Assembly: GCA_900642245.1 (NCBI GenBank)
Contig: CAAAJI010000047.1
Span: 135,267 to 199,266 of the forward strand
Direction of reading: 5' to 3'
DNA: 64,000 bases
From: Fragilaria radians
Taxonomy: Eukaryota > Bacillariophyta > Fragilariophyceae > Fragilariales > Fragilariaceae
The position numbers and the translations under genes are program-made. The first letter of the stretch is position 1. Each line of letters starts with the position of its first letter. Positions 44,439 to 56,200 of the stretch are shown here, one piece after another. A model generated the notes under the pieces. It was given only the letters and a program-made list of their open reading frames with translations, did no database searches and had not been told where the DNA came from.

Positions 44439-47400
44439 GTTGGAGAATGATCCTAGGTATTGCAGAAAACTAAAAACATAGAAAAAGTGCATTATTCATT
44501 ATGAAATTCCATATACAATTGAAGGTATAATAGACTGTTTTTAGAACTCACGGATAAGTGTCTCCATTTACTCGGTGAGAAAGGACTTAATGATTTTAAT
44601 TCTTGCACTAAATACCCAAGAACCGCGTAGTTCATATTGGAAAAATGCAGAGAATATCCTCCTGAATCACTGCTAGATCTGCCAGGGAGGCTCTACAAAT
44701 ATATCATTCCATCATGAGTTTGTTTCACAATTTCGAAATTTCGGACTCTTTTTTAGATTATTTCAGTGTCATCGTAATTTGTCCAAGTAATGGTGACTGA
44801 AAAGATGTCAGTCAAATTTAGAAAAAATGTAGATAATTTGTCGTATTTAGAAAGCAATTGCAGTGTCATTCGATTCTACTCCGCTTTAATTCGAAAGTTT
44901 GCAACGTGTCAACAAGCATGCAAGGCTTCTGATTTTAGTGATTATTTTCCTACTTCTCTTTTCCTTGGGACTCCTCACTGTAGGGTCATCCAGAAAAGTG
45001 CGTAAGGAAATTAATTTACTTTCAATTATTAACTTTTGACCTCATAGCACATTCACCTTGTTATCGTCCTCTCTGTCTTGTTCAAGATAAAGTGAATTCA
45101 GCCCCTCTTAGACAGGATCCGTTGTCATGAATATATCCTTATTATTTAAGCGCAAAAGCTGATTAGAAGCAATACGATCATTGTGAAGAAACAATCGACT
45201 GGTAAATTGGAGTTTTCAAGCAATAAAGTAATATTCTTTGTAATGGAAAGTTCACAGAATCAGCATCTGTATCATTTAGGTTGGTAGCGATCATTTATTG
45301 GAACTGTAAATTCGACTGCAGGAGATGCTACTGTTCACCACTGTGCACAGACTTCCAAGTGCTGGTTCCGACAGGTTTATCAAATAGCTGAATGAACCTT
45401 CAATCTCACCTTGCTCAAAAGCTGTTATTGCACCCAACAACAATGCTGTTATTTCAAGCGATTGTCATTCACAATAAAATTTGTGAATTTTGAATCAGCC
45501 TAAGAAGAGTATTGACAAAACCAATGCCACAGGTCACAAACGACAAGAACGTAAAGTAAAAAGAACTTAACTATCAATTTTGAAAAATTGTAGATTACAA
45601 TCGAAAATCCATGACAAAACAATTTAGATCCAGAAAGACAAAGTAATAATACTTACACGAAGAAAATGCTTGGAACTGAATTATCTAGCCAAATTAGGGT
45701 TATTAAAAATGAGCATAGTCAAGATTATGAAAATATCGTCTACCTTTCTCTATTGGAAGGCACTTCAAACTTCTAAATTACGAAGAATGAAACTGGCACC
45801 TAGGAAAAGGGATACAATATGTGCTGACAGTACTCCGAAAGGGGAATTGTAAATACTTTTACAAGTTCTCGAATTAGAATAAACTTTTTAAGTCTAAATG
45901 AATGAGAAAAAAGCTATGAGCAAGAATAGAAATGTCATGTCCTTGTAAGTAGCATGAAATGATGCTAGAAAGCGTTAGACATGACTCTAATAAATTGATA
46001 CACCCCCTATGATATTAGATCAGTTTCGAAGAGTCACTTGAAAAGTGCAAGGGTCATCATGTGACACTCACATACTGAAGTGAAGAAGAAAAGTTTTAAA
46101 TCTGAGTCAGAGTATATCCGGCAAAATTAAAAAGACCAACGAAGATAGCAAAAAAGTTGAAGGAAGATATATTAATACATCCCCTAACAATATTTTAAGG
46201 ATTCAGGAATCACAGCTACTTCGGTGAAAACTTGGTAACCGAAAGAACGAATAAAAGACATACAGGTCGAATGGCAAAATCTGGGAGGCAACCATGTGAC
46301 TAAGTTCAAGTATCTTATGCATAAGTATAATCACACAAAAGCCGTGGAAAAATAATGAAATAGATCCCCCTTTCGAGAAAATAAACATGCTAGTGGATAA
46401 TTAATTCTGATTTGGGATTGTGATGCTAAATTATGATTAGCACAAGAAAGGTGTCAATGAAGTCCTTGAAAATTAGAGGAAACATAATTTTGGAATGAAA
46501 AGTGAAAAATCTTAAGGTTTATTTGAGTTGTTGCGCAAAGAGGAATAAGGAAAAGAGTGTTTTATGGATGCTGAACACGACTTGATGAAAACCTCAGCGC
46601 TGGAATTTGGGGACATTATGAAAACATGATATGATCTCCTACAACCTACATGTTAACCATGAACACCTAAGTGACAAGGATAAGTTTGATAGGGAGTTAC
46701 AAGAGGATAAGATCTGTAATGGGAACCATTTCAAAACCTAAATACTTGCATTTTAGGAGTAGCTCCAATTTAGTAAGTTAAAATTTGGTTTAATGAGGTT
46801 TCTAAATAGCGAATTGCTTGTATATAAATTCTGAAATGTGTATTTCTCATTCTAGTAAGATCGGATAGCTTCTCCTATCTGTATTCTGACGAAATAAAAT
46901 GTGTTAAGAAGCTGTTACAGTCATCAAAACAAAACCCCTCCATCCCTGAGACTTGGCAGTCACATTCTCTAAAGTCTGAAGGAATCGAATACAAGGAATA
47001 TCAACATGGTCCGCATTGTTAACAATTTTAGAACGTTTTTTGAATTCGGTAGCACTTATATCTTTTATGAATTATTACGAGAAAGCACGACTGACAGGAA
47101 AAGAATTAATGGGGAGACAAAGTCGCAGCTTCAAGTTTGCACAAGATCAATGTTGCTAGAAAGACCCGAAATCATTTTAATTTTAGGTTACATGCTTTTA
47201 CGAAAAGGATCATTCAATTTGTTTAAGCGATAGGCTATATTTACTCCATTCTTTTTTAGGTTCATATGTCATTTGATTTCATCACTATTCTATTTCATTT
47301 AAGGTTGAGATGATTAAGAAAAAGTAATTTTAGTACAATAAGAGTTATAAACTTTACTGGTAAGAAGGATAAATGGCCCACATAGAGTGATGAGTTTCTG

Positions 47401-47500
47401 ACCAGAGCAAGGCGCTCTGAATTAAAGTTTTTACTGTTGGGAAACTTGAGATGATTAAAAGAGATGAAGAAATCAAGGAGAAGAATATAAAGGGCAAGAA
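44439..47500. other. Gene-free interval
   Basis: 3 kb of AT-rich sequence. ORFs at 44790-45005 (71 codons) and 47006-47233 (75 codons) have ATG starts but no family features. Parts near the right end may be gag of the copia element that follows. No RNA gene or array seen. Confidence 0.35.
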
Positions 47501-48600
47501 AGGCTCAGAGTAATTTGGCTTTATGCGTTTGCCTACACAGAGTTTGATATATACATCGACATGGGGAGCGGCAGAGGAAAAGTGGCGATCAACATGGTTA
47601 AAGGATGTAAGAGTATGGTCTACAGCCATTCCAAAGGATAGATTGAATAAGAACTTTGAATCTTCCCCATTCTCTTCCCTTAAAACAACATATTTACTAT
47701 TTAGGCAGAGTGCTTCAAAGAGAAATGAGGATCCAGATTCTTTGACTACTTACCTTTTCATCCAATCAATAGAAACAGAAATAATCTACCCACTTCAGGT
47801 ACTACACGAGAAGAAATTGCAGGATCATCGGCTAATGTAGTTTTCACCTTGATGTCAGAAAGTTCCAACGTTTGGGATAATCCTTGGATTGGAGATAGTG
47901 GAGCTTCACAACACTCCTGCAATGAGCATAAAGAAGTCTTTCGCAAAGAGGTTATTTCAGATAAGATAACAGTTGGCAACGGAAAGACCATGGAAACCCC
48001 AAGATAAGGCCACTAAGGTAGGATCTTTAATAGAAAGATGGGACACGATTACAAATCATACTTCCAAAAGTCAAGCTTATTCCCGAGTTTGGATGAAACT
48101 ATTCAGCTTCAACAAGGCTCTATAGAACGGATTTCGAATTGGAAATGACAGCTTACTAGTCCAACTAACAAAGGGGAAAACAGGTTTAGCCTTTGACCAA
48201 GTCTTAAAGAATAAGACCATTGTTGTATCCCGATTATGTTCCTTCATTCGCAAATTCAGTTCAGTACACAAAGCTTTGGGACACTACAGAGAAGACATTC
48301 TCAAGACAACACCAAAGGTTATGATTGGAAGCTACTTGGGACGTTTCAAGTGTGTCAAGATTGTACGATTGGGATGGCTAATCATAAAGACATTAAATCT
48401 TGCAGTCATAAAGAAGTAAGGCTCCAGAAATGTGACTCTACACTGATATCAGCTCAACCAAGGAGACCACTTTGGTGTTTGAGGATTTTGTTTACATGTG
48501 ATAAATTGCTTGTAAAAGTGACACGGCTGATGGGTAGCTTCCTTTAGTCTAACCTACAACACTGATTATATGCACTAAATAAACTACCACTAGAGCATCA
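47501..48600 (+). mobile_element. Ty1/copia remnant (protease, GAG-pre-integrase, integrase start)
   Basis: Plus-strand sequence with stops. NPWIGDSGASQHSCNEHK (about 47878-47931) is a copia protease with active-site DSGAS, followed by ITVGNGKTME. GYDWKLLGTFQVCQDCTIGMANHK near 48318-48390 is the GAG-pre-integrase zinc-finger region (H...H...C..C). A broken integrase start (YTDIS-like reading, GDHFGV) follows near 48440-48480 and fades by 48600. No RT follows; the element is 3'-truncated or rearranged. Confidence 0.85.
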
Positions 48601-49005
48601 ATTTAGACTTGCTATGCTATGTCTATCAAATTATTCTACCACTTGCAATAATGAACATTTTTGTAAAGACATTTCAAAAACGTCATTGTTTGTAGCTGCT
48701 GTGTCAAGCCAGCCTGAAGAATTGACTTGATCTATACACTCAATGATTTTGATGTTATTTTTTGAAGTAACGGCCTCTTTCTACAAATTGATTCATTTTT
48801 ATTCCCATACACATATTCTGCCTTTTGGGTTACCCGATCCAAGAGATTACTGACATGAAGCATGAAATAGAAATCATCAGAACATTAAAAAAAGCCCATA
48901 AAGTTACCAGAAGTTACCATAACCCTAACATGAAATGGCTTAATGTCTGAATGTCGTATTGTACTTTCAAAAATCACTTTCAAACCTTTCTCATGATTTC
49001 GAACT
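48601..49005. other. Intergenic upstream of IMPACT-like gene
   Basis: 400 bp, AT-rich, nothing recognised. Confidence 0.35.
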
Positions 49006-49758
49006 ATGATAGGTCTTGCTGATGGAATACTGATTATCCTCATGTTTTCATCTAGAGTATCTTCCTTCCATTCAACTCCATGTAAAATACAGCCTAGCGT
49101 CACGAAAACCATGTCTATCCTTCGAAATCGGATTAGAATGTTATCTTCGTCACCACTACCATGGATCACTTTAGAGGAAGGATCTCATTCGTCAGAACTG
49201 ATTGTGAAGAAAAGCCAATTTTTAGGCTATGCAAAGCACGCCGAAACTTGGAAAGAAGCTCAACAGTACCTTGAGGAAGTTCGATTGGAACATCCCAAGG
49301 CTCGACACATATGTTTTGGTTTTGTTGCAGGAATCAATCCCTTGATAGAACGATGCTCCGATGGTGGAGAGCCAACGGGAACAGCAGGGTCGCCAATTTT
49401 GGGAGCCATTCAAGGGGAAAGACTCACAGACACTATGTGCATAGTCGTCCGGTACTTTGGTGGAATCAAATTAGGGGCCGGAGGTTTAATTCGTGCCTAT
49501 GGTGGAGGGGCCAGACAGGTCCTACGAGCGGCACCAAAGAAAATAGTGATCCCCAGAACTACCTTTCGAGTGATTGTACCATCACAGTTTATTGGACAAC
49601 TGTATGATTCAATTTCAAAGGCAGGAGCTGATGCATCTGATGAAGAATACGATGTTTACGGTAAGTTGTCATTAAGCATCACTGTCGAAACAGAAAGGGA
49701 ATCGATTCTTCGGAATAGTCTTACTGATTCAACGCGAGGAGAGATAACGTTTCTATAA
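49006..49758 (+). CDS. IMPACT/YigZ family (UPF0029) protein
   Basis: 250 aa. The UPF0029 domain has SQFLGYAKHAETWKEAQQYL (70-89), ARHICFGFVAG (99-109), RCSDGGEPTGTAGSPIL (116-132) and CIVVRYFGGIKLGAGGLIRAYGG (145-167), the strongest family signature. The DUF1949-like C-terminal domain follows. Unlike human IMPACT there is no RWD domain, so it is of the bacterial YigZ type; the cellular role of this type is poorly known. The first 20 residues are hydrophobic and end RVSS followed by FHSTP, which could be a plastid presequence of ASAF type; a later Met at residue 36 would remove it. The stop is 157 bp from the convergent HD gene. Confidence 0.92.
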   Translation: MIGLADGILIILMFSSRVSSFHSTPCKIQPSVTKTMSILRNRIRMLSSSPLPWITLEEGSHSSELIVKKSQFLGYAKHAETWKEAQQYLEEVRLEHPKARHICFGFVAGINPLIERCSDGGEPTGTAGSPILGAIQGERLTDTMCIVVRYFGGIKLGAGGLIRAYGGGARQVLRAAPKKIVIPRTTFRVIVPSQFIGQLYDSISKAGADASDEEYDVYGKLSLSITVETERESILRNSLTDSTRGEITFL

Positions 49759-49915
49759 CATTGATTAGAGAACTCAATTGATTTCTATTCGTAAATCACA
49801 ATTAACCTAAGCTGAACACATCAAACACGATGCATCTCCTTCTATTTACCTACCCAATTCGTCTTTGAAGCTTCTTATATGCTAGAATAAGTGCAGTAGG
49901 CATCGAATCCATTAC

Positions 49916-50635
49916 TCATGTAGAACATGATTCCCCCGGAATACATCCCTCCTTCAGCAACTTTATTTCTTGTTCCAAATTTTTTCGTGCTTGACTTTCA
50001 AGGTTTTCACGGAAGAGTTGTGTAAAATAAATATGACGCTCCATCCCAAAATTTGACAAGATTTCAGCGCGTTTCTCGCAATAGACTGTCCGTTCCACCC
50101 AAGCATACTCTTGTCGTATAAGCGAGGCGTAATGCAAATAGGCCTCTTCGTCCTTGGCCAAGACAGCCATATCCATATCCAGGAAGAATTCAAGAGACTG
50201 ATCTTTATTATTTTTCGGAGGTTGATGATGTTGTGTGCAACGAATATATTGGTCAACCTTTGGTCCTAAGGTGTCATCAAGACTTTGATGCTCGATATAA
50301 AATTCCTGAAACAATTCGGCACTGGCTTCTTCGTTACGGTTTGAGTGAGGATCATAGATGGCATCATGAAAAAATATGGACAAGACGACAACTGGATCCT
50401 TCGATTGTTGCAGGTGATCGGCATATTCCATCATCTCATATAGATGCATCATTGTGTGATAGTGACGGTCAGTGGATGTTTGGTGCAACGTTACGATTTG
50501 GTTCCACCATGACGATGCATCCTTCCGAAAACATGGACACACAACTGTATTCCATCTTGCTTGAAGTGAAAGAAGCTCAAATTCAGTCGCTTCAAACTTT
50601 TTATTACATTGAATCGACAACAGATTTAACGACAT
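49916..50635 (-). CDS. HD-domain metal-dependent phosphohydrolase (COG4339 type)
   Basis: 239 aa, one exon. HD-superfamily motifs are in order: RHYH at 57-60 with a further His at 64 (YHTMMHLYEM), FFHDAIYD (89-95) as the HD pair, and NEEASAELF (101-109). These match the COG4339 group of predicted metal-dependent phosphohydrolases. A later QYIRCTQHHQPP and FLDMDMAVL complete the group pattern (I.aT.H, DlDLaiLg). Substrate unknown; family members act on phosphorylated or nucleotide substrates. It is divergent from MutY with 182 bp between start codons, so they may share a promoter. Confidence 0.88.
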   Translation of the reverse strand: MSLNLLSIQCNKKFEATEFELLSLQARWNTVVCPCFRKDASSWWNQIVTLHQTSTDRHYHTMMHLYEMMEYADHLQQSKDPVVVLSIFFHDAIYDPHSNRNEEASAELFQEFYIEHQSLDDTLGPKVDQYIRCTQHHQPPKNNKDQSLEFFLDMDMAVLAKDEEAYLHYASLIRQEYAWVERTVYCEKRAEILSNFGMERHIYFTQLFRENLESQARKNLEQEIKLLKEGCIPGESCST

Positions 50636-50817
50636 GAAAAAACCTCAAAACAATGAAGTATGCATGTTACAAGTACAATGCAAGAAACGTAACTTTAACT
50701 TTAAATCCTAAAAATAAACATGAGGTGATGCCATTACGTTGCTACTGTCAGTTTTTTTAACATTATTTGTAAGGTTTCGAGGTATGCAATCTTTAGGTCT
50801 AGAATTTTATTTTATCC

Positions 50818-52605
50818 ATGCGTCCAAAGGATAAACCAACATTTGTTTTCCTATCTGTAATCTTTGGAAAGAGAATAGTTCAGAGTTTCCTGTTTACGCA
50901 GCAAAAATTCATTTCCAGAGTGTTGCCGTGTTCTATGGCACGTATTCCCGATAAGAATAGCTTTCTTTATGAATGGGCAGAACATGATGACGACTCATTT
51001 CATGATCTTGATATGAATGAAGCGATTGAAATTAGACTCTCATTGTTAGCATGGTATGATTGTAATAGGCGGAAACTTCCATGGCGTGGAGACCCTCCTC
51101 CCTATGATGGAAGTACAGCAGGAGTCAACAAAGTTCCCATTCGGGGGGGAAAGCTAAGTCCTGAACCAAAATCAAGCCAACCAAAGATAAAACAGTTTTT
51201 TGTGGCCAAAGCTCATGAAGAGAAGGTTGTATCCCAAGACATTGAAAAGCAAAGCGTTATTACTCCCATACCTGTATCAGCCTATGGAGTCTGGGTAAGC
51301 GAAATCATGCTGCAACAAACTCGTGTTGAAGCCGTGATTCCGTATTACCTGAAATGGATGAAATCGTTCCCCACTGTTGTAGATCTGGCAAATGCTTCCG
51401 AAGAAGACGTGAATTCTCATTGGGCTGGTCTGGGCTTCTATCGTCGCGCAAGACTTTTGCATCAGGGAGCCAAGTTAGTTGTAGATGAATATAGGGGAAA
51501 GTTGCCGGAATCTGTGGACGAGTTAATGAAGATTAATGGTATCGGACAATATACAGCATCAGCTATCGCGTCGATAGCATTTGATGTTAACGTCCCAGTG
51601 GTAGATGGTAATGTTTGTCGCGTCTTATCTCGTTTAAGAGCCATAGCCAATAACATCAAGGCGCCTATCCTCAAGGATAAGTTAGGCTGGCGAATTGCGA
51701 AGCAGATCGTTGATGCTGGAGATCGAGCTGGTGACGTAAATCAAGCGTTAATGGAACTTGGAGCAACGCTGTGTGCTCCTTCGGGTACTGGATTAGATGA
51801 ACGTGACCCTCTTAGAAAATTTTATCTGTCAACAAAGTTGATGAGCTCATATGGGGAAGAATATAAGAAATGTAAATTATCAGGGAATAGCTCGTTTCCG
51901 AGCCATGACGCACTTGTTGCAGCAGAAAGCACGAAGAAGAGATGTTGTTTATGCGCTGAGAACAAGGTATTAGTCTTAGAGGCAATAATTGAATCCTACA
52001 ATAAGGACGAAGACAAAGTGTCCCATGGTCCCTTCCCATTACCCCCACCAAAGACGTCAAAGACGGAGGAAGTTCTTGCAGTTGCAGCATTGAAAATGCA
52101 ACTTGATGATGGAGATGACATGTGGCTTCTAGTTAAGCGACCGAAATCGGGTTTATTGGCTGGACAATGGGAATTTCCCTCTGTGTGCGTTTGGTCAAGT
52201 GCAACCGATGAAGAGCATAAAGGGAAGGAGAGAAAAAGAAAAATAATTGAAGTTCCTTGTATTAACGAGCAAACAAGATCCGTTGCCCTAACAAAGTATT
52301 TATCTAACTTAACTGCAAGTTGCCATTGGATGAAAAAAATCAGCCAAGGAAGACAACGAAACAAATCTCTGCAACCAATTGAGCATGTTTTTAGTCACAT
52401 ACGCCATACTATGTGGATAGAACATCAGATTATCTTTGAAAATCAATCTAACAACACAACACAATGGACTTCTAGCTGCGGAAAGGAGTTGAGGTGGATG
52501 ACACGAGATGATATGGAAAAGGTAGGAGTTACATCTGGGGTGAAGAAAATTCTGAACTCTGTCAAAACAAATAAAAAAAGGAAAGGAAGTAATGTGGTAG
52601 CATGA
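50818..52605 (+). CDS. MUTYH: A/G-specific adenine DNA glycosylase MutY/MUTYH with N-terminal PIP-box
   Basis: 595 aa, one exon. It removes adenine opposite 8-oxoguanine in base excision repair. The N-domain starts at LLAWYDCNRRKLPWRGDPPPYDG (77-99). A 58-residue insertion (98-155) contains QPKIKQFF (121-128), a perfect PCNA-binding PIP-box. YGVWVSEIMLQQTRVE carries the catalytic Glu162. The HhH motif is INGIGQYTASAI, and catalytic Asp263 lies in PVVDGNVCRVLSR. Of the four Fe-S cysteines (C-X6-C-X2-C-X5-C) only C319 remains; the other positions read Leu, Arg and Phe. The CCLC at 376-379 corresponds to the zinc-linchpin connector of mammalian MUTYH. The C-terminal NUDIX-like domain has LLAGQWEFPS and HVFSHIRHTMW for 8-oxoG reading. 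Met1 or Met40 may start; the first 39 residues could target an organelle. Confidence 0.95.
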   Translation: MRPKDKPTFVFLSVIFGKRIVQSFLFTQQKFISRVLPCSMARIPDKNSFLYEWAEHDDDSFHDLDMNEAIEIRLSLLAWYDCNRRKLPWRGDPPPYDGSTAGVNKVPIRGGKLSPEPKSSQPKIKQFFVAKAHEEKVVSQDIEKQSVITPIPVSAYGVWVSEIMLQQTRVEAVIPYYLKWMKSFPTVVDLANASEEDVNSHWAGLGFYRRARLLHQGAKLVVDEYRGKLPESVDELMKINGIGQYTASAIASIAFDVNVPVVDGNVCRVLSRLRAIANNIKAPILKDKLGWRIAKQIVDAGDRAGDVNQALMELGATLCAPSGTGLDERDPLRKFYLSTKLMSSYGEEYKKCKLSGNSSFPSHDALVAAESTKKRCCLCAENKVLVLEAIIESYNKDEDKVSHGPFPLPPPKTSKTEEVLAVAALKMQLDDGDDMWLLVKRPKSGLLAGQWEFPSVCVWSSATDEEHKGKERKRKIIEVPCINEQTRSVALTKYLSNLTASCHWMKKISQGRQRNKSLQPIEHVFSHIRHTMWIEHQIIFENQSNNTTQWTSSCGKELRWMTRDDMEKVGVTSGVKKILNSVKTNKKRKGSNVVA

Positions 52606-53287
52606 TTTTTTTGTTCTTGTGGCTTTCAATTCAATTGGTAGCAATGCTTTTGTTATTGCAGTTTCCAATTCAATTGAATGAAACGATTTTAGTTTAGATA
52701 AATTCATGGGGAATTATCCACCAGGTTGGTCTCCAAAATGCACCTGTAATGCATGCAGCGAGACTACATGTTCACATTATTGTCAGCATTTACATGTGTT
52801 GTTGAGAATTCTCGTAGTGGATTGTACCCATCAAAATATTGTCGCAACTGTACTTGTGGTATGATTGCAATTACAGCATATCAAATGCCAGCTTTGACAA
52901 ACATTCAAAAGAATTAAAGAAATAAATAAACAATAAATGCACCTTTTGAGTGTCCTAAAGGAAAGGGAGGAATCAGTCCTTGTTCAATCATAGTTGTGGG
53001 CGTAGCAGAGTGATTTTTGAAGAGTAGAAACTTCAAGGTCTATGAAGACAAGGAGTTACATTCTTTAGAATGACCACGTAACTAGTTGCATTGCATTAGT
53101 TGTTTACTGGTATATTGGATTCCACGATTCCCAGCTGTAGAATTTTTTTGATGACAAATTACCTTGACATGAAATGACCTTTTTTGATATTGTCGAGTGC
53201 AGTTTCTCCCTCCTTCTGAAAGGGTGAAAATATCCGATAGATCCATCCAACTATCCTTTTCTTCCGTCAACAGAGTAGCAGTCACCG
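52606..53287. other. Intergenic between MutY and the LRR array gene
   Basis: 680 bp. No feature except AT-rich sequence; a minus-strand ORF (53477-53082) is an antisense shadow. Confidence 0.35.
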
Positions 53288-56200
53288 ATGAATACGAACG
53301 AAAGGAATGCCCTAACCCCTGAATACAATGGATTCCGTCCTCCCACCATAATTGCGATCGAAAACTTTGATGACGATTTTGATGAGGAAGCAGAATGGTT
53401 TCGGCGTAGGAATGTGAGCTTCTCATCTTGGTGGTATCAAGTCTCTCCTTGTATGAAGGTATTTTACATAATGACATGTGTTATTTTGGCGTCAGCCTTG
53501 GTGATTGGGTTGACTGTAGGCCTTACGGCGCCCATTCCTAATCGTACTCCTCCGAATTCTGCTGGGACATCGTCATCACAAACCAATACGATCCCAAAGG
53601 TTGATGCGACAACCCTCTTAGATGAGCCAATCGACCGAGAACCAAACATTATGGCCAAATTAGAGATATTAACATCTTCTGATCTCTTACAAAATAATAC
53701 GACTCCACAGAATGCAGCATTTCGTTGGATAGTCGATAGCGATGCTATGCAACTGCAATCAAGTAACCCATTCTTGATCCAACGATACGCCGCTGCTGCT
53801 TTATATTTTTCTCTTGGTGGATCAGCCTGGAAGAGTCATTGGATCGAGGACAGTGTTGATATGGCTCCAGAATGTCTTTGGCATGGGATCGAATGTGATG
53901 AAGATAATCAAATTGTCTTCCTGTTTTTGAATGATTTAGGATTGAGAGGTCAGATCCCTTCAGAAATTTCTGCGCTGTCTCATCTCAAAAAATTGGATCT
54001 TAGAGACAATTCTTTATCTGGGACACTTCCTGATGAAATGGGGAAATTGCAACATTTGAGTAAGTTCAGTTCCAATATCAAACTTTACACTTGTACAGTG
54101 TGGATTGGGCATGTCATCTTTTTTGCCGTCGTTACTTTCAATACTTAACTTTTTCCTCTCAAGATCTCCTCCTACTTACTGGGAACGAAGACCTCTCTGG
54201 GCCAATGATAGATGGCATCTGCCAACATGTCGAGTGGGTAACTGCTACTTGCGAAAACATAGAATGTAACTGTTGTGCCAATTGCAACGGGAAAAATTTA
54301 ACTATTGGAATCAATGGACCAATACAAAATAGTGATAGCTCTGGCAGAGTCGTAGATATCGATGGTCTCATTGGTAGGTTATCACCTTCAGCTGCCACGG
54401 CCGGCTCCCCTCAAAATTCTGCCTTAAATTGGATACTCTATGGAGATGAAAAAAAGCTTCAAGTTAACGATGAAACCCTGATTCAGAGGTACTCACTTGC
54501 AGTGTTTTACTATGCTCTTGGAGGACCTCAGTGGCCAACCGCGTCTTCCTGGTTAACTGCTAACAGCGAGTGTCAATACACTGGTGTTGCCTGCAATGAA
54601 TTTGGATTCGTAACCACAATTGCCTTAGTTGATAACAAACTCAAAGGATCATTGCCTGAGGAGATTGGATTGCTTGATCAGCTCACCATGTTAGACTTGA
54701 CCAATAATCAAATAAGTGATACCATTCCTATTCAGTTGTCTGAGCTCGAGGACTTAGAATCCCTACTTCTTCATGACAATGCAATCATTGGAATGGTCCC
54801 CTCCCAAATCTGTGAGTTACGTCAAGTAAATCTAAAGCAATTCACAACGGATTGCGAAGCAGATAACGTGAAGGTTGAGTGTGGATGTTGCACTAATTGT
54901 GAAAACTCATTGGGAAGTAACCAGGAGCGAGAAGATGGTAACCACTATGAGTCCGAGACTCAATCGAAACTTGATTACCTAGCTATCTTTGGGCGACGAG
55001 GGGAGCTTGTAGCCCAAGCTTTGGAAGCTGTCTCCGAAGATGTATACGCGGAAAACTCAGCACAAGCAGATGCTACAGAGTGGATTCTGAAAGAAGATCC
55101 CATGAGCCTTGATCACGATGATAAAGGACTTATTCAGCGCTGGGTACTTGCACTAATGTACTACCAGTTCGATGGGGCAAATTGGTTGTACAAAAATTTC
55201 CGAAATGGAAATAGCGAATGTGACTGGGATCAAATAACTTGCGATGACAGCGGACAGGTAACCGAAATAAGGCTAAGTACGTAAACAAGAATCAGCTATG
55301 AGTGCTTGATACATTAGCAACTAACGTTTCAATCCTTTTTACAACCCCCAGCGAATGGCGGATTGCTGGGAAGAGTACCATACGAACTTGGCGCTTTGGA
55401 TAATTTACGAGTGTTAGATTTGCATGGGAATCGAATCGAGGGTGAGGCTCCCGAAGAATTCTGCGTTGAAGAAACAGACTCGTCATTTGCCCTCCAGGTG
55501 CTTATCTTTGACTGTCTGAACCCTCCCTTGGTCGAATGCGATTGCTGCACTCCTTGCACTGAAGAGTCATCACCAATAATTTCTAATATAGGTAGCGCTT
55601 CTGAACAACTGGATTACTTGGCTCTTTTTGGGAATCGTGGTCAACGTATAGCAAAAATTTTGGAGGGTGTTTCTGAGGCGATCTACACGCCTGGTTCAAG
55701 CAGCGCGGCTGCAGCAAAATGGATCATCCAGGAAGATGTCTTACAACTCGAGCACTCGGACCCCCATTTAATACAGCGATTTGTACTAGCTTTGTTATAC
55801 TTTGAGCTAGATGGGAATAATTGGGTTTATACAAACTTTTTGAGTGGGGAAGAATGTACATGGGATGGCATCACTTGTGATACCAACGGAGTTATAACTT
55901 CTATCATTCTTAGTAAGTTGGGACAAAGATGAATCCTTGCATTTTTATTAGATTTAATCTGACACATTAATGGCTCAAAAAAGCAAACGGTGGCTTAATG
56001 GGATCTGTTCCAAATGAACTTGGTGCATTAGATGGCTTAAAGGCATTAGATTTGCACGGAAACCGAATTGAGGGAAAAGTCCCTGACGATCTTTGTGTGG
56101 AAGAAACTGACTCGTCTTTTGCATTGGAAATACTCATATTTGATTGCTTGAATCCTCCTCTTGTAGAATGCGACTGCTGTACTCCTTGTCCCGAGGAAAT

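Noticed and set aside
47006..47233. 75-codon ORF with ATG
   Set aside because: No motif and no sign of exon joining; close to a copia remnant.
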